Positions 41,552-49,351 of a stretch of DNA of 64,000 nt are shown piece by piece. Source of the stretch: JAUWOY01 sp034431315 (GTDB lineage: Bacteria > Chloroflexota > Anaerolineae > VGOG01); NCBI GenBank assembly GCA_034431315.1, contig DAOUDK010000113.1, positions 1 to 64,000 of the forward strand, read 5' to 3'. Numbering within the stretch: the stretch's first letter is position 1; each line of letters begins with the position of its first letter. A model generated the notes under the pieces. The model was given only the letters and a program-made list of their open reading frames with translations, did not search any database and had not been told where the DNA came from. The position numbers and the translations under genes are program-made.

Positions 41552-42229
41552 TTAATCCACCAATCTATACTTGATCAGAGTAACAAATGCCATGAGGCCA
41601 TCATGCCACCTGATTTTTTTCCCCCCATCAACAGACCTGCCGCGATAAGAGATTGGGACTTCCACAATTCTATGCCCTCTTTTGCAAACCTTGGCTGTAA
41701 CCTCCGGGCAAAAATCAAAGCCGGTGCACTTTAAGTCCAGGCTCTTTAGCAAGTCCGCCTTGAAAACCTTATAGCACGTTCCTTCATCGGTGATCCAATT
41801 AAAAAACAACAAGCTGGCCGTCAAGGCAAGAATTCTGTTGGCGATGTAGTTCAAGAAGTGCATATTGGTGATCTCACCCAGAAACCTGGAACCGTAGACG
41901 ACGCCGGCTCGACCTTCAACAATCGGTTCTATCAGCTTGTGGTAGTCGGCGGGATCGTACTCCAAATCCCCGTCCTGTATTACGATGATGTCCCCGGTCA
42001 CATATTGCAAGGCGGTTTTTATGGCCGAGCCTTTGCCCATATTATGAGCGTGATAAACCACTTTCACCCCATCGTCCGTCATTTGAGCCAGGATCTCGCG
42101 CGTCCCATCGGAAGAATGATCATCAACAATTATTACCTCTTTTTCGAGATCAACCGCCTGCACCTGTCTAAGTGCCTCTTTTATCGTGTGCACCTCATTA
42201 TGAACGGGCATTATGACCGATAGTTTCAA
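41552..42229 (-). CDS. GT2 glycosyltransferase, dolichol/polyprenyl-phosphate sugar synthase type
   Basis: 225 residues, GT-A fold without membrane helices. Motifs: LSVIMPVHNEVHTIKEAL, VIIVDDHSSDGTREIL, NMGKGSAIKTAL, IIVIQDGDLEYDP (DxD) and the late GRSVDGGKKIRWHDG with the basic stretch of the DPM1-like class. Such enzymes move a sugar from a nucleotide donor to polyprenyl phosphate, giving the lipid-linked donor used by GT-C enzymes; three such enzymes are encoded just downstream. Two short gaps (4 bases each) tie it to both neighbours. Confidence 0.92.
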   Translation of the reverse strand: MKLSVIMPVHNEVHTIKEALRQVQAVDLEKEVIIVDDHSSDGTREILAQMTDDGVKVVYHAHNMGKGSAIKTALQYVTGDIIVIQDGDLEYDPADYHKLIEPIVEGRAGVVYGSRFLGEITNMHFLNYIANRILALTASLLFFNWITDEGTCYKVFKADLLKSLDLKCTGFDFCPEVTAKVCKRGHRIVEVPISYRGRSVDGGKKIRWHDGLMAFVTLIKYRLVD

Positions 42230-42233
42230 CTAG

Positions 42234-42800
42234 CTACCCTCTGAAGTTGTCATAGTACCACCGCCTGACAAAAAGCCACCCTACTGAGCACAATAAGTGA
42301 ATAAAGGCCAACGGCAGCAGGAGGAGATTGGCAAGTTTTTTTAGTAACAGGACGAAGAAGTTCTGTTGCAGGGAGGTGCCTGAGAAGAACTTGTCCCGGA
42401 GGCGCCACTTGACGTGGCTCCAGATTATCCGCCGGTGGCGATAATTCCACTCGAAGCTATCGCCGTTTTCGTTGTAAATGATCGTGCGGCGCGCTCGGCA
42501 CATAAAGGCCAGCACCTTGAATTTGTTGTACCTGCCCTCGTTCTCGTTGGTGAAGAGCACTACTTTGCAGTTGTACTCCTGCCGACGCAACTCCCACAAC
42601 TGACGCGCCAGAAAAAACCTGAGGTTGCTATAAACCGCCGTGTCGCCGATTCCTGGGTGCCGCGACAGTTCGTCCAGGATGTCCGGGTCCGTCAACACGG
42701 TGATTTCGCTGCCGGGGAATCTTTCTCCCAGGCTTTCCAACACCATCAGCAGGTTGGGCAGCGAGCCCGATCTTACCACCAGAACGTTCTTCTCTTCCAT
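42234..42800 (-). CDS. GT9-like (heptosyltransferase N-domain type) protein, short
   Basis: 188 residues. The N-terminal half resembles the acceptor domain of GT9/heptosyltransferase-like enzymes (VLVVRSGSLPNLLMVLESLGERFPGSEITVLTDP). There is no C-terminal donor domain; instead a hydrophobic stretch (LKKLANLLLLPLAFIHLLCSVGWLF) suggests membrane attachment. Proteins of this short form occur in O-antigen-like loci and are often annotated only as hypothetical. Its ATG overlaps the stop of the GT2-GT4 fusion gene. Catalytic ability is doubtful because half of the usual enzyme is missing. Confidence 0.7.
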   Translation of the reverse strand: MEEKNVLVVRSGSLPNLLMVLESLGERFPGSEITVLTDPDILDELSRHPGIGDTAVYSNLRFFLARQLWELRRQEYNCKVVLFTNENEGRYNKFKVLAFMCRARRTIIYNENGDSFEWNYRHRRIIWSHVKWRLRDKFFSGTSLQQNFFVLLLKKLANLLLLPLAFIHLLCSVGWLFVRRWYYDNFRG

Positions 42801-45337
42801 CAGGTCTCTCTCTGAAACTTGGCAGCTAATGTCTCATCGTACATTTCTTCGACCTGCCGGATGATTATCTCCCAATCGTATTTCGCTACCACCTGTTTCC
42901 TGCCATTTTCGCCCAGCTTCTCCCTCAGGGCCTTATCCTTCAACAGCCTCACCGTTTGGGCAGCGAAGCCCTGCACATCATCAGCTATCAGCACGTCCTC
43001 GCCAGGTGTGCAGTCAATGCCCTGACTTCCTACGCTGGTGGTAACCACGGGCTTAGCCATCCCCCAGGCTTCGAGTATTTTCACCCTCATGCCCGTCCCT
43101 AGCCACAAAGGCGCTATGTACACCGAACTCCTGGCGATGTAAGGCTTCACATCCTCGACCCAGCCGGTGACTACAACGTTGTCCATCTTACCCAGTCTTA
43201 TGATTTCATCGGGAGGGCTGGAGCCAACGATGAACAACTTTGTCTCAGGGATGTCCTGCCTTATGAGCGGCAGAATCTCCCGGCAAAAGCGTTTTATCCC
43301 GTGTACGTTGGGGGAATGTCTGAAGTACCCGATGAAGACCAAACTATTGGGTTCCTCTGGGACATCCTGCGGCCTGAAACAGGAACTGTCTATGGCCATA
43401 GGAACGACCTCGATATCTAGCTTGGGCTCAAAAGCTAGCAATTCCTTTCTATCGGCATCGGTCAGGGCCACGACCTTATCGAATCGGCGGCAAGCCTTTA
43501 ATTCATAATCCATCATCAGCAGCCAACCCATAAAAGCTCGGAATTTCTTCCAGGAGAAGGGAAAGCTTCCGAAGGCCCGGCGGTGCGTGGCAAAGGCCAC
43601 CTCGTGCTCCGTCAGTAGGGTGCAAGACCGCCGCGTGTCAGGCACGTATTGCGCCATTTGAGTGTACTCTATCTGCACGATGTCGAAGTCCCTCTCCGAG
43701 AGCAGCCTGTGAATCTCGGCCCTCATTGGGGAGGAATTGAACTCGCTTACTACGAAGGGCTCGAGCAGCAAAGGATGGCGTCTTCGATAAGGCGGCTGGC
43801 GGTGGATGACTACTACCTCCTGGCAGTGCTTCTCCAGATCTGGAACGTATTTGATCTCACTTTCCTTGTCAATAAAAGTAGCCACACTCACCTGGTGCCG
43901 TTGGGCCAGCAGCTTGATCATGGTGTACATCCTACCCGCCCCGGCGTGGACGCCAACGCAGGGAATGTAGGGACAGATGAAGAGGATGTTTTTGGGGGTT
44001 GGGGGTTGGAGGTTGGAGATTGGAGATTGGAGATTGGAAGTTGGAAGTTGGAGGTTGGAAGTTGGAAGTTGGAATCTTTCTTTGTACTGAAATAGGTCTG
44101 ATGATACTGCCAGAACTTCTTGGTCGCTGAGCTTCTCCGCCCCCCCCCAGGGAGGGGAGTGGTGATGCCCTGCTCTTCGCTTCCAGACTTCCCCCAACTG
44201 GCTCACTGCGCTCCCGAAGGCGGTCAGATAGGTGAAGTTGCCGAGCGCATAATTCCACACCAGCCGACCCAGGAGAACGGACGGATGGAGGAGAAGCAGG
44301 CCGGGATCGGTGAAGTTCTTCCACATGAAGAGAAAATGGTTTCTGTTGATCGCCTGGCCGGTAAAATCTTCGTCGTAGGTCTTGCCGATGGTGCCACGGT
44401 GTTTGTGATGCACTACGCTGCGCGGCTCGTAAAGAACCTGCCAGCCCCTTTTCCAGGCTCGGAAGGAAATGTCGGTATCCTCCCAATAGAAAGGCTGAAA
44501 AAGCTCATCGAACCCACCCAGGGCGAGAAATTTTTTCTTGTCGAAGGCCGATGATCCTCCCCCGGCGTAGAGCACTGGGCGCACCCGCTCAGCGTCCGGC
44601 GGAAGAGCTCGCTTTGGCTCATCGTGAACGACCTGCAGAAAGCCCAGCTTCAAGAAGCCCCGCGTCTGGCCGGTTTCCTCCCGCCGCTTTTCGGCATCCC
44701 AGAAGTATATCTGCGAGCTTACGGCGAAGACGGTCTCGTCGTCCCTTCGGCCAGGCTCAGGGCAGGCAAACCCATCGAGCAGGGGACGCAGGAAACCACG
44801 GTCAACGATCATGTCATTGTTGAGGAAGACGATGATTTCATTTTGACTTTCCGCCGCACCCGCATTGCAACCGCCAGCGAAGCCCCTGTTCCTATTGAGC
44901 TCCAACACCTTGACCTCAGGATAGTTGGCCTTGAGAAATGGCACGCTGTCGTCGGTGCTGTGATTGTCAACCACGATTATCTCGTGGTCTCCCCCGTCGC
45001 TCCTCACTGCTTCTACGACAGAGGGCAAGCACTGCTCCAACAACTCCCTGCCGTTCCAGTTGGGGATGATGATGCTCGCCCTACTGGTGTCGGGCTGGCC
45101 TGACTTCGTGTTTCGTGTTTCGTGTTTCGTGTTTCGTGGTAAGCGAAGCGGCGTAAGCGAAGCGGCGTAACCCACCATGTCGGCGACGAAGAGGGAGGTC
45201 ACGATGCCGAGGACAAGGAGCATGGCAAGTATGGCAAACAGTGGAAAGGCGAGAAGCAGAAGCGTGCTTCTCAGCAATGCTGGAAGTTGGAAGCCTGCCC
45301 TGAGTTTAGCCGAAGGGTTGGAAGTTGGATTATCCAA
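42800..45337 (-). CDS. GT2-GT4 fusion glycosyltransferase joined by a micro-repeat linker
   Basis: 845 residues. A membrane helix (about 24-55) is followed by a GT2 domain (about 86-350: ASIIIPNWNGRELLEQCL, VDNHSTDDSVPFLK, FLNNDMIVD, YWEDTDISFRAWKRGW). The GT4 domain starts with NILFICPYIPCVGVHAGAGR at about 447 and has the SVYIAPLWLGTGMRVKILEAWGMAKPVV donor site near the end. The linker between the two (about 420-446) is encoded by the TTGGAAGTTGG micro-repeat at 43998-44076. Other repeat-coded pieces are DNPTSNPSAKLRAG at the N-terminus, PRNTKHETRNTKS before the GT2 domain, ACPEPGRRD inside it and FQRET at the end. A bifunctional enzyme adding two sugars is likely. Confidence 0.88.
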   Translation of the reverse strand: MDNPTSNPSAKLRAGFQLPALLRSTLLLLAFPLFAILAMLLVLGIVTSLFVADMVGYAASLTPLRLPRNTKHETRNTKSGQPDTSRASIIIPNWNGRELLEQCLPSVVEAVRSDGGDHEIIVVDNHSTDDSVPFLKANYPEVKVLELNRNRGFAGGCNAGAAESQNEIIVFLNNDMIVDRGFLRPLLDGFACPEPGRRDDETVFAVSSQIYFWDAEKRREETGQTRGFLKLGFLQVVHDEPKRALPPDAERVRPVLYAGGGSSAFDKKKFLALGGFDELFQPFYWEDTDISFRAWKRGWQVLYEPRSVVHHKHRGTIGKTYDEDFTGQAINRNHFLFMWKNFTDPGLLLLHPSVLLGRLVWNYALGNFTYLTAFGSAVSQLGEVWKRRAGHHHSPPWGGAEKLSDQEVLAVSSDLFQYKERFQLPTSNLQLPTSNLQSPISNLQPPTPKNILFICPYIPCVGVHAGAGRMYTMIKLLAQRHQVSVATFIDKESEIKYVPDLEKHCQEVVVIHRQPPYRRRHPLLLEPFVVSEFNSSPMRAEIHRLLSERDFDIVQIEYTQMAQYVPDTRRSCTLLTEHEVAFATHRRAFGSFPFSWKKFRAFMGWLLMMDYELKACRRFDKVVALTDADRKELLAFEPKLDIEVVPMAIDSSCFRPQDVPEEPNSLVFIGYFRHSPNVHGIKRFCREILPLIRQDIPETKLFIVGSSPPDEIIRLGKMDNVVVTGWVEDVKPYIARSSVYIAPLWLGTGMRVKILEAWGMAKPVVTTSVGSQGIDCTPGEDVLIADDVQGFAAQTVRLLKDKALREKLGENGRKQVVAKYDWEIIIRQVEEMYDETLAAKFQRET
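43998..44076. repeat. In-frame micro-repeat forming the GT2-GT4 linker
   Basis: Runs of ggttggagattggagattgg and gaagttggaggttggaagttgg. On the minus strand it encodes repeated LPTSNLQ / SPISNLQ units, exactly at the domain border of the fusion glycosyltransferase. Confidence 0.85.
45106..45168. repeat. In-frame micro-repeats (TTTCGTG and TAAGCGAAGCGGCG units)
   Basis: Four ttcgtgt units followed by two taagcgaagcggcg units, coding for the segment between the membrane helix and the GT2 domain. The second unit recurs at 46902-46924 inside the Wzt gene. Confidence 0.8.
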
Positions 45338-45340
45338 TCT

Positions 45341-46771
45341 CTAATCTCTAATCTCTAATTTCCTAAACAACCTGTAATACCAACTCTGTTTTATCCTGGT
45401 CAGCTCTTCATCAAGCTGAAGCGCCCACCGCGTGCGTTCTTCGAACTCGGCCTGTAGCTTCTTGAGGTATTGATCCTTCTGCTCTAACCCTTCCAGGAGT
45501 CGCAGAGCCCACTGAGTTTGTACCTCTAGCTCGTCCCGCAAGCTTAGTATCCGCCGATCTTTCTCCTGTACCTCATCCCGGAGCCGCAGGGACCACTCCG
45601 TCCGCTCCTCAAGCTCATCCTGAAGCCCCTGCCCCCATTCCGTCCGTTCCTCCAGTTCGTCCTGCAGCTCAACTATCCGCTGCCCCTTCTCTCCCATCTC
45701 TTCTTGAAGCTTGGCGGCCCACTCCGTTCGCTCCCCAAGCTCATCCTGGAGCTCGACTATCCGGCGATCCCTATCCTCAACTCCCTCCCGAAGCTTAAAG
45801 GCCCACTCCGCCCGCTCCTCAAATTCACTTTGCAGCTTCTCAATATACCTATCCTTTTTTTCGATCTCATCTCTGATCTGAAACGCCCACTCCGTCCGCT
45901 TGTCAAGCTCGTCCTCCAGAGCGGCCACACGCGGCTCTTCCAGCTTCAGGTTTAACAGCAGATCGGCCAATTTCAGGCTAGGTATCAAAAAGTGATACCC
46001 AGCATCCGTTGGAACATCGGTCCTGACTTTTTCATACTTACCTATGATTAAATCCCTATCCAGGTTGTGCTGCTTGCTGGCCAATATGACCGTCCGATAG
46101 CAGGGCGGCCGGTTATCGCTGGCGTAGAGATTTTGGTTATAAAACCTGTTGATCATGGCCACCAGCTCTTCGGAGTCCGGCAGGGCCTGGGCCGCCGGGA
46201 GCGCCATCATCATCACCAGCCAATTGTACAGGTAACCATTGGGGATTTCCAGATGTTGCACGCCGTGCTGGTCAAAGAAAGAGAGCGTTTCACTGAGACG
46301 AGGGAGCCCGTTGGCGAAATGCTCCTCCAGGGAATCGTTGGGGTGGCCGATCTTTTTGATAAAGAACTCGTTGACGATCTGCTCGGCGAGGGAGATATTT
46401 TCGTCCTCGAAAGGCGCGGCCAGTAGAACGTAGTCCCTGCTGACTCGAAGCTGTTCCTCCAGAAATCCGAGCTTCCGGTCGGGGGGGATGTGCTCCAGAG
46501 TATCCACGCTGACCACCAGATCGAAGCTGTCATCCTCAAATGGCAGCCTGGCCCCGTCGCCCTGAACGCAGTTCAGCCCACCAGGGGGCAGCATGTCCAA
46601 GATAAACGTGTCGTCCTCCGGCAAGAAATCCGCAATTAACCCAGGGCGCCCCCCGACGTCCAGAATCCTCAATCGGCGGCCGCCGCTTCGCTTACAGCGG
46701 ATCAGCCCCACGAGCTCTTCCACCATCTTGTATCTCTGATATTGGTCGAAAGGCAATTCGAGTTTATTCAT
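45341..46771 (-). CDS. SAM-dependent methyltransferase with long coiled coil (possible chain-length ruler)
   Basis: 476 residues. Residues about 20-230 form a class I methyltransferase (motif I RILDVGGRPGLIADF, then CVQGDGARLPFEDDSFDLVVSVDTLEHI). Residues about 265-460 are a coiled coil of about 27-residue repeats with an (E)ERTEWAxxLxDE core, predicted to form a rod. Adjacent Wzm/Wzt genes make this resemble the WbdD-type capping enzymes of ABC-dependent O antigens, where a terminal methyl group stops chain growth and the coiled coil measures length; that role here is inference. The kinase domain of WbdD is absent. The C-terminus ends KLEIRD, provided with its stop by a micro-repeat. Confidence 0.82.
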   Translation of the reverse strand: MNKLELPFDQYQRYKMVEELVGLIRCKRSGGRRLRILDVGGRPGLIADFLPEDDTFILDMLPPGGLNCVQGDGARLPFEDDSFDLVVSVDTLEHIPPDRKLGFLEEQLRVSRDYVLLAAPFEDENISLAEQIVNEFFIKKIGHPNDSLEEHFANGLPRLSETLSFFDQHGVQHLEIPNGYLYNWLVMMMALPAAQALPDSEELVAMINRFYNQNLYASDNRPPCYRTVILASKQHNLDRDLIIGKYEKVRTDVPTDAGYHFLIPSLKLADLLLNLKLEEPRVAALEDELDKRTEWAFQIRDEIEKKDRYIEKLQSEFEERAEWAFKLREGVEDRDRRIVELQDELGERTEWAAKLQEEMGEKGQRIVELQDELEERTEWGQGLQDELEERTEWSLRLRDEVQEKDRRILSLRDELEVQTQWALRLLEGLEQKDQYLKKLQAEFEERTRWALQLDEELTRIKQSWYYRLFRKLEIRD

Positions 46772-46775
46772 CTCT

Positions 46776-48479
46776 CTAATCGGTCCAAATCTCCTGCACC
46801 GCAACCCCTAGCTCGCGACGATCCTCGCCCAGCCCTGCCTCAGCGGGTATTATAGTCCGTTTCACCTCGATGGTCACTTTGATTGGCTTACTCACATTTG
46901 GCCGTAAGCGAAGCGGCGGCAAGCGAAAAGCAAACGTCCGAGAGCCGGTGTCGGTCAGATCAAACTTGCCCACCACTTTGCCATCAACGTAGACCCTCCC
47001 CGACTGGGGACTGAGGGCTGGTTGGGGACACCAGGCTATCATGGAGAGTCGGCTGGCAGACCCGTCGGGCATCAAATGCAACGAGGCCCTCTTTTGCGTC
47101 CAGCGAACTTTCGGAGGCCAGTCTTCGACCTCGTGCCACCCCCCATCTAGACAATGTTCATCGTTCTCCCCCATCAGGACGTGGGTGGGCAACCTCTCCC
47201 AGTTCATCCGCGATCTTGGCGGGGCTTCTTCCGCTGAAGTGTCCAGAGGGCGGCCACCGAGCCAACGATGAGGCAGCGCGATCAGGCCCTCGCCTTCCGC
47301 CCCCCACACGGAAAACTGATACATCTGGCTGTGCATGTCGTAGAGAAGCTGCCACTTGTCGCTAGACCACACCCCAACGCTGACAGCATAAGTGCCCGTG
47401 GACAACGGCAGTTCCTCATACTCCAGCTCGACTATCCCTTTTCCCACATTTGCGTCGTAGTGAACCTGCTTAGCAAAGGTGTTGGTGGCATGGATGTGCA
47501 GCCCATCGCTGCGGTGAATACCCACCCCAAAGGTTAGATCGGCCACAGGCTCTTTCACCTCATAGTATAGCCTAATTATCATTACATCGCCAGTCTGGTA
47601 AACGTGTGTTTCCTCCCCATCTCCGTCCAAAAGCTGCACGTCATAGATCTCGACCTCGCCGCTGCCCCAGCGGTTCTCGAGCTGCTGCTCCTCCAGCTCG
47701 TACCTCAGGTGGCGGTGCTTCTCGTCCAGAGCCACCCCTTCCTTGCGGCGCAGGTCATCCAAATAATCGTAGATCACCTTGTCGGGGCTGCCAATAGATC
47801 TGATCTCCCCCTGCTCAAGCCAGATGGCCTGGTCGCACAACTTCCTCACCGTCTCCAAGGAGTGGGAGACGAAAACCATCGTCTTGCCTTGCTGTTTGAA
47901 CTCTTCGATCTTCGCCAGGCACTTTTTCTGAAAGGACTCGTCTCCCACGGCCAGCAGCTCGTCAATCAGCAAGATATCCGGCTCGACGTTTATGGCGATG
48001 GCGAATCCCAATCGCATGTACATCCCTGAGGAGTAATGTTTCAAAGGTGCATCTATGAAACGCTCCAGCTCGGCGAATCCCACAATCTCTTTGAACTTGG
48101 CGTCCATTTCCTCCTGGCTCAGCCCCAGGATGGAGCCATTGAGATAGACGTTCTCCCTCCCCGTGAGATCGGGATGAAAGCCGGCTCCCAGCTCGATCAG
48201 CGCCGACACCTTGCCATCCACGGTGATTCTACCTGAGGTAGGCTCCAGGATGCGCGTGATCAGCTTGAGGATGGTGCTCTTCCCAGAGCCATTAGGCCCG
48301 ATGATGCCCAGCATTCCCCCAGGCACCACTTCAAAGCTGACCTCGTTCAAGGCCCAGAGTTCCTCCCGCGAACGGCTGCGCCACAGTGCCCCGATCACCA
48401 ACTCCTGAAAGGACCGCGGCCTGGCGTGGTGGAGGATGAACCGCTTGGAGACCTTCTCGAACTCGATGGCCGCTGCCAT
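46776..48479 (-). CDS. wzt: Polysaccharide ABC transporter ATP-binding protein, Wzt type, with C-terminal domains
   Basis: 567 residues. The N-terminal ABC ATPase has Walker A GPNGSGKST, signature YSSGMYMRLGFA and Walker B PDILLIDELLAVGD. A Wzt C-terminal substrate-binding jelly roll follows (about 275-400, GDVMIIRLYYEVKEPVADLTFGV). An extra beta domain from about 455 to the end finishes IPAEAGLGEDRRELGVAVQEI, similar to the end of the 913-residue glycosyltransferase-like protein. The extra domain may recognise the polysaccharide terminus. ATG at 48479 is preferred for GAGGAGGTGTG upstream. An in-frame copy of the CGCTTCGCTTACGGCC repeat lies at about residue 520. Confidence 0.95.
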   Translation of the reverse strand: MAAAIEFEKVSKRFILHHARPRSFQELVIGALWRSRSREELWALNEVSFEVVPGGMLGIIGPNGSGKSTILKLITRILEPTSGRITVDGKVSALIELGAGFHPDLTGRENVYLNGSILGLSQEEMDAKFKEIVGFAELERFIDAPLKHYSSGMYMRLGFAIAINVEPDILLIDELLAVGDESFQKKCLAKIEEFKQQGKTMVFVSHSLETVRKLCDQAIWLEQGEIRSIGSPDKVIYDYLDDLRRKEGVALDEKHRHLRYELEEQQLENRWGSGEVEIYDVQLLDGDGEETHVYQTGDVMIIRLYYEVKEPVADLTFGVGIHRSDGLHIHATNTFAKQVHYDANVGKGIVELEYEELPLSTGTYAVSVGVWSSDKWQLLYDMHSQMYQFSVWGAEGEGLIALPHRWLGGRPLDTSAEEAPPRSRMNWERLPTHVLMGENDEHCLDGGWHEVEDWPPKVRWTQKRASLHLMPDGSASRLSMIAWCPQPALSPQSGRVYVDGKVVGKFDLTDTGSRTFAFRLPPLRLRPNVSKPIKVTIEVKRTIIPAEAGLGEDRRELGVAVQEIWTD

Positions 48480-48530
48480 CACACCTCCTCGCCGAAGACG
48501 CGTCTTCATCACACCTCCTCACCGAAGACG
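48477..48530. repeat. Direct duplication of about 23 bp around the wzt start
   Basis: The sequence CATCACACCTCCTC(G/A)CCGAAGACG occurs at 48478-48500 and again at 48508-48530, so the Shine-Dalgarno and the end of wzm are duplicated just upstream of wzt. This leaves a second possible start (48512) with a similar ribosome site. Confidence 0.85.
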
Positions 48531-49291
48531 GAGCTGTAGCGGGTGAAGACGAAGTAGCCCACTACCAGGGCAACTACCGAGGTGACGAGGGTGCGGAAGA
48601 TGAAACCCGGCTCCATGGATATTCCGTGATAGAGCACGATTCGATACCAGGAGACGAAGGAGGCCATGGGATTGACCCAGTACATCAGCCTGGCGTACTG
48701 GGGAACGAGGTCCTCGATGCGGTAGAAGACAGGAGTCAGAAAGAACCAGGCCATCATCCCCACTTCCATGATAATCTTCGTATCGCGATAGAAAACGTTC
48801 AGCGTAGCGAAGATCAGGGCCAGGCCCAGGGTAAAAATCGTCTGAATGAAGATGATCAGCGGCAAGTACAACGCCCACGGGGTGAGGTGTACCCTGAAGA
48901 CGAATAACATGGCGAAGAGGACGATCAAGGCCAGGAGAAAGTTGACCAGGTTGGCGAGCACTATCGAGAGAGGCAGCACCTCCCGTGGAAAGTACACCTT
49001 CTTGATCAGGTGGGCATTGCCGACGATGCTGTCAATGGAGCCCATGATGGCGGTGGAGAAGAAGTTCCAGGGCAAGAGGGCGCAGAGGATGAAAATCGGG
49101 TATTTGGGGATGACGTTCTTGGGTATCAGGACGGTAAAGAGGACCGTGTAGACGCCCATCATCAGCAAGGGGTTGCCCAAAGACCAGGCAAAGCCCAGGA
49201 CAGAGTTGCGATACCGCAGCTTTATGTCCCGGATCACCAGGTTCCTCACCAATTCCCGATATTTGACTAGTTCCAGAATTCTTTCTCTCAT
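48509..49291 (-). CDS. wzm: Polysaccharide ABC transporter permease, Wzm type (ABC-2)
   Basis: 260 residues with six predicted membrane helices. Family signature: an N-terminal amphipathic helix, then LVIRDIKLRYRNSVLGFAWSLGNPLLM, and PWNFFSTAIMGSIDSIVGNAHLIKKVYFPREVLPLS in the middle. It forms the channel that exports lipid-linked polysaccharide powered by the Wzt ATPase encoded next. First gene of the polysaccharide run, so the operon promoter probably lies in the short gap upstream (49292-49351), where I see no clear box. Confidence 0.95.
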   Translation of the reverse strand: MRERILELVKYRELVRNLVIRDIKLRYRNSVLGFAWSLGNPLLMMGVYTVLFTVLIPKNVIPKYPIFILCALLPWNFFSTAIMGSIDSIVGNAHLIKKVYFPREVLPLSIVLANLVNFLLALIVLFAMLFVFRVHLTPWALYLPLIIFIQTIFTLGLALIFATLNVFYRDTKIIMEVGMMAWFFLTPVFYRIEDLVPQYARLMYWVNPMASFVSWYRIVLYHGISMEPGFIFRTLVTSVVALVVGYFVFTRYSSVFGEEV

Positions 49292-49351
49292 CCCTTACCT
49301 CATCCGTCGAGCCGCACTAACGGCCTTCGGTTCAGCCGCTTGTGTTGCCTA

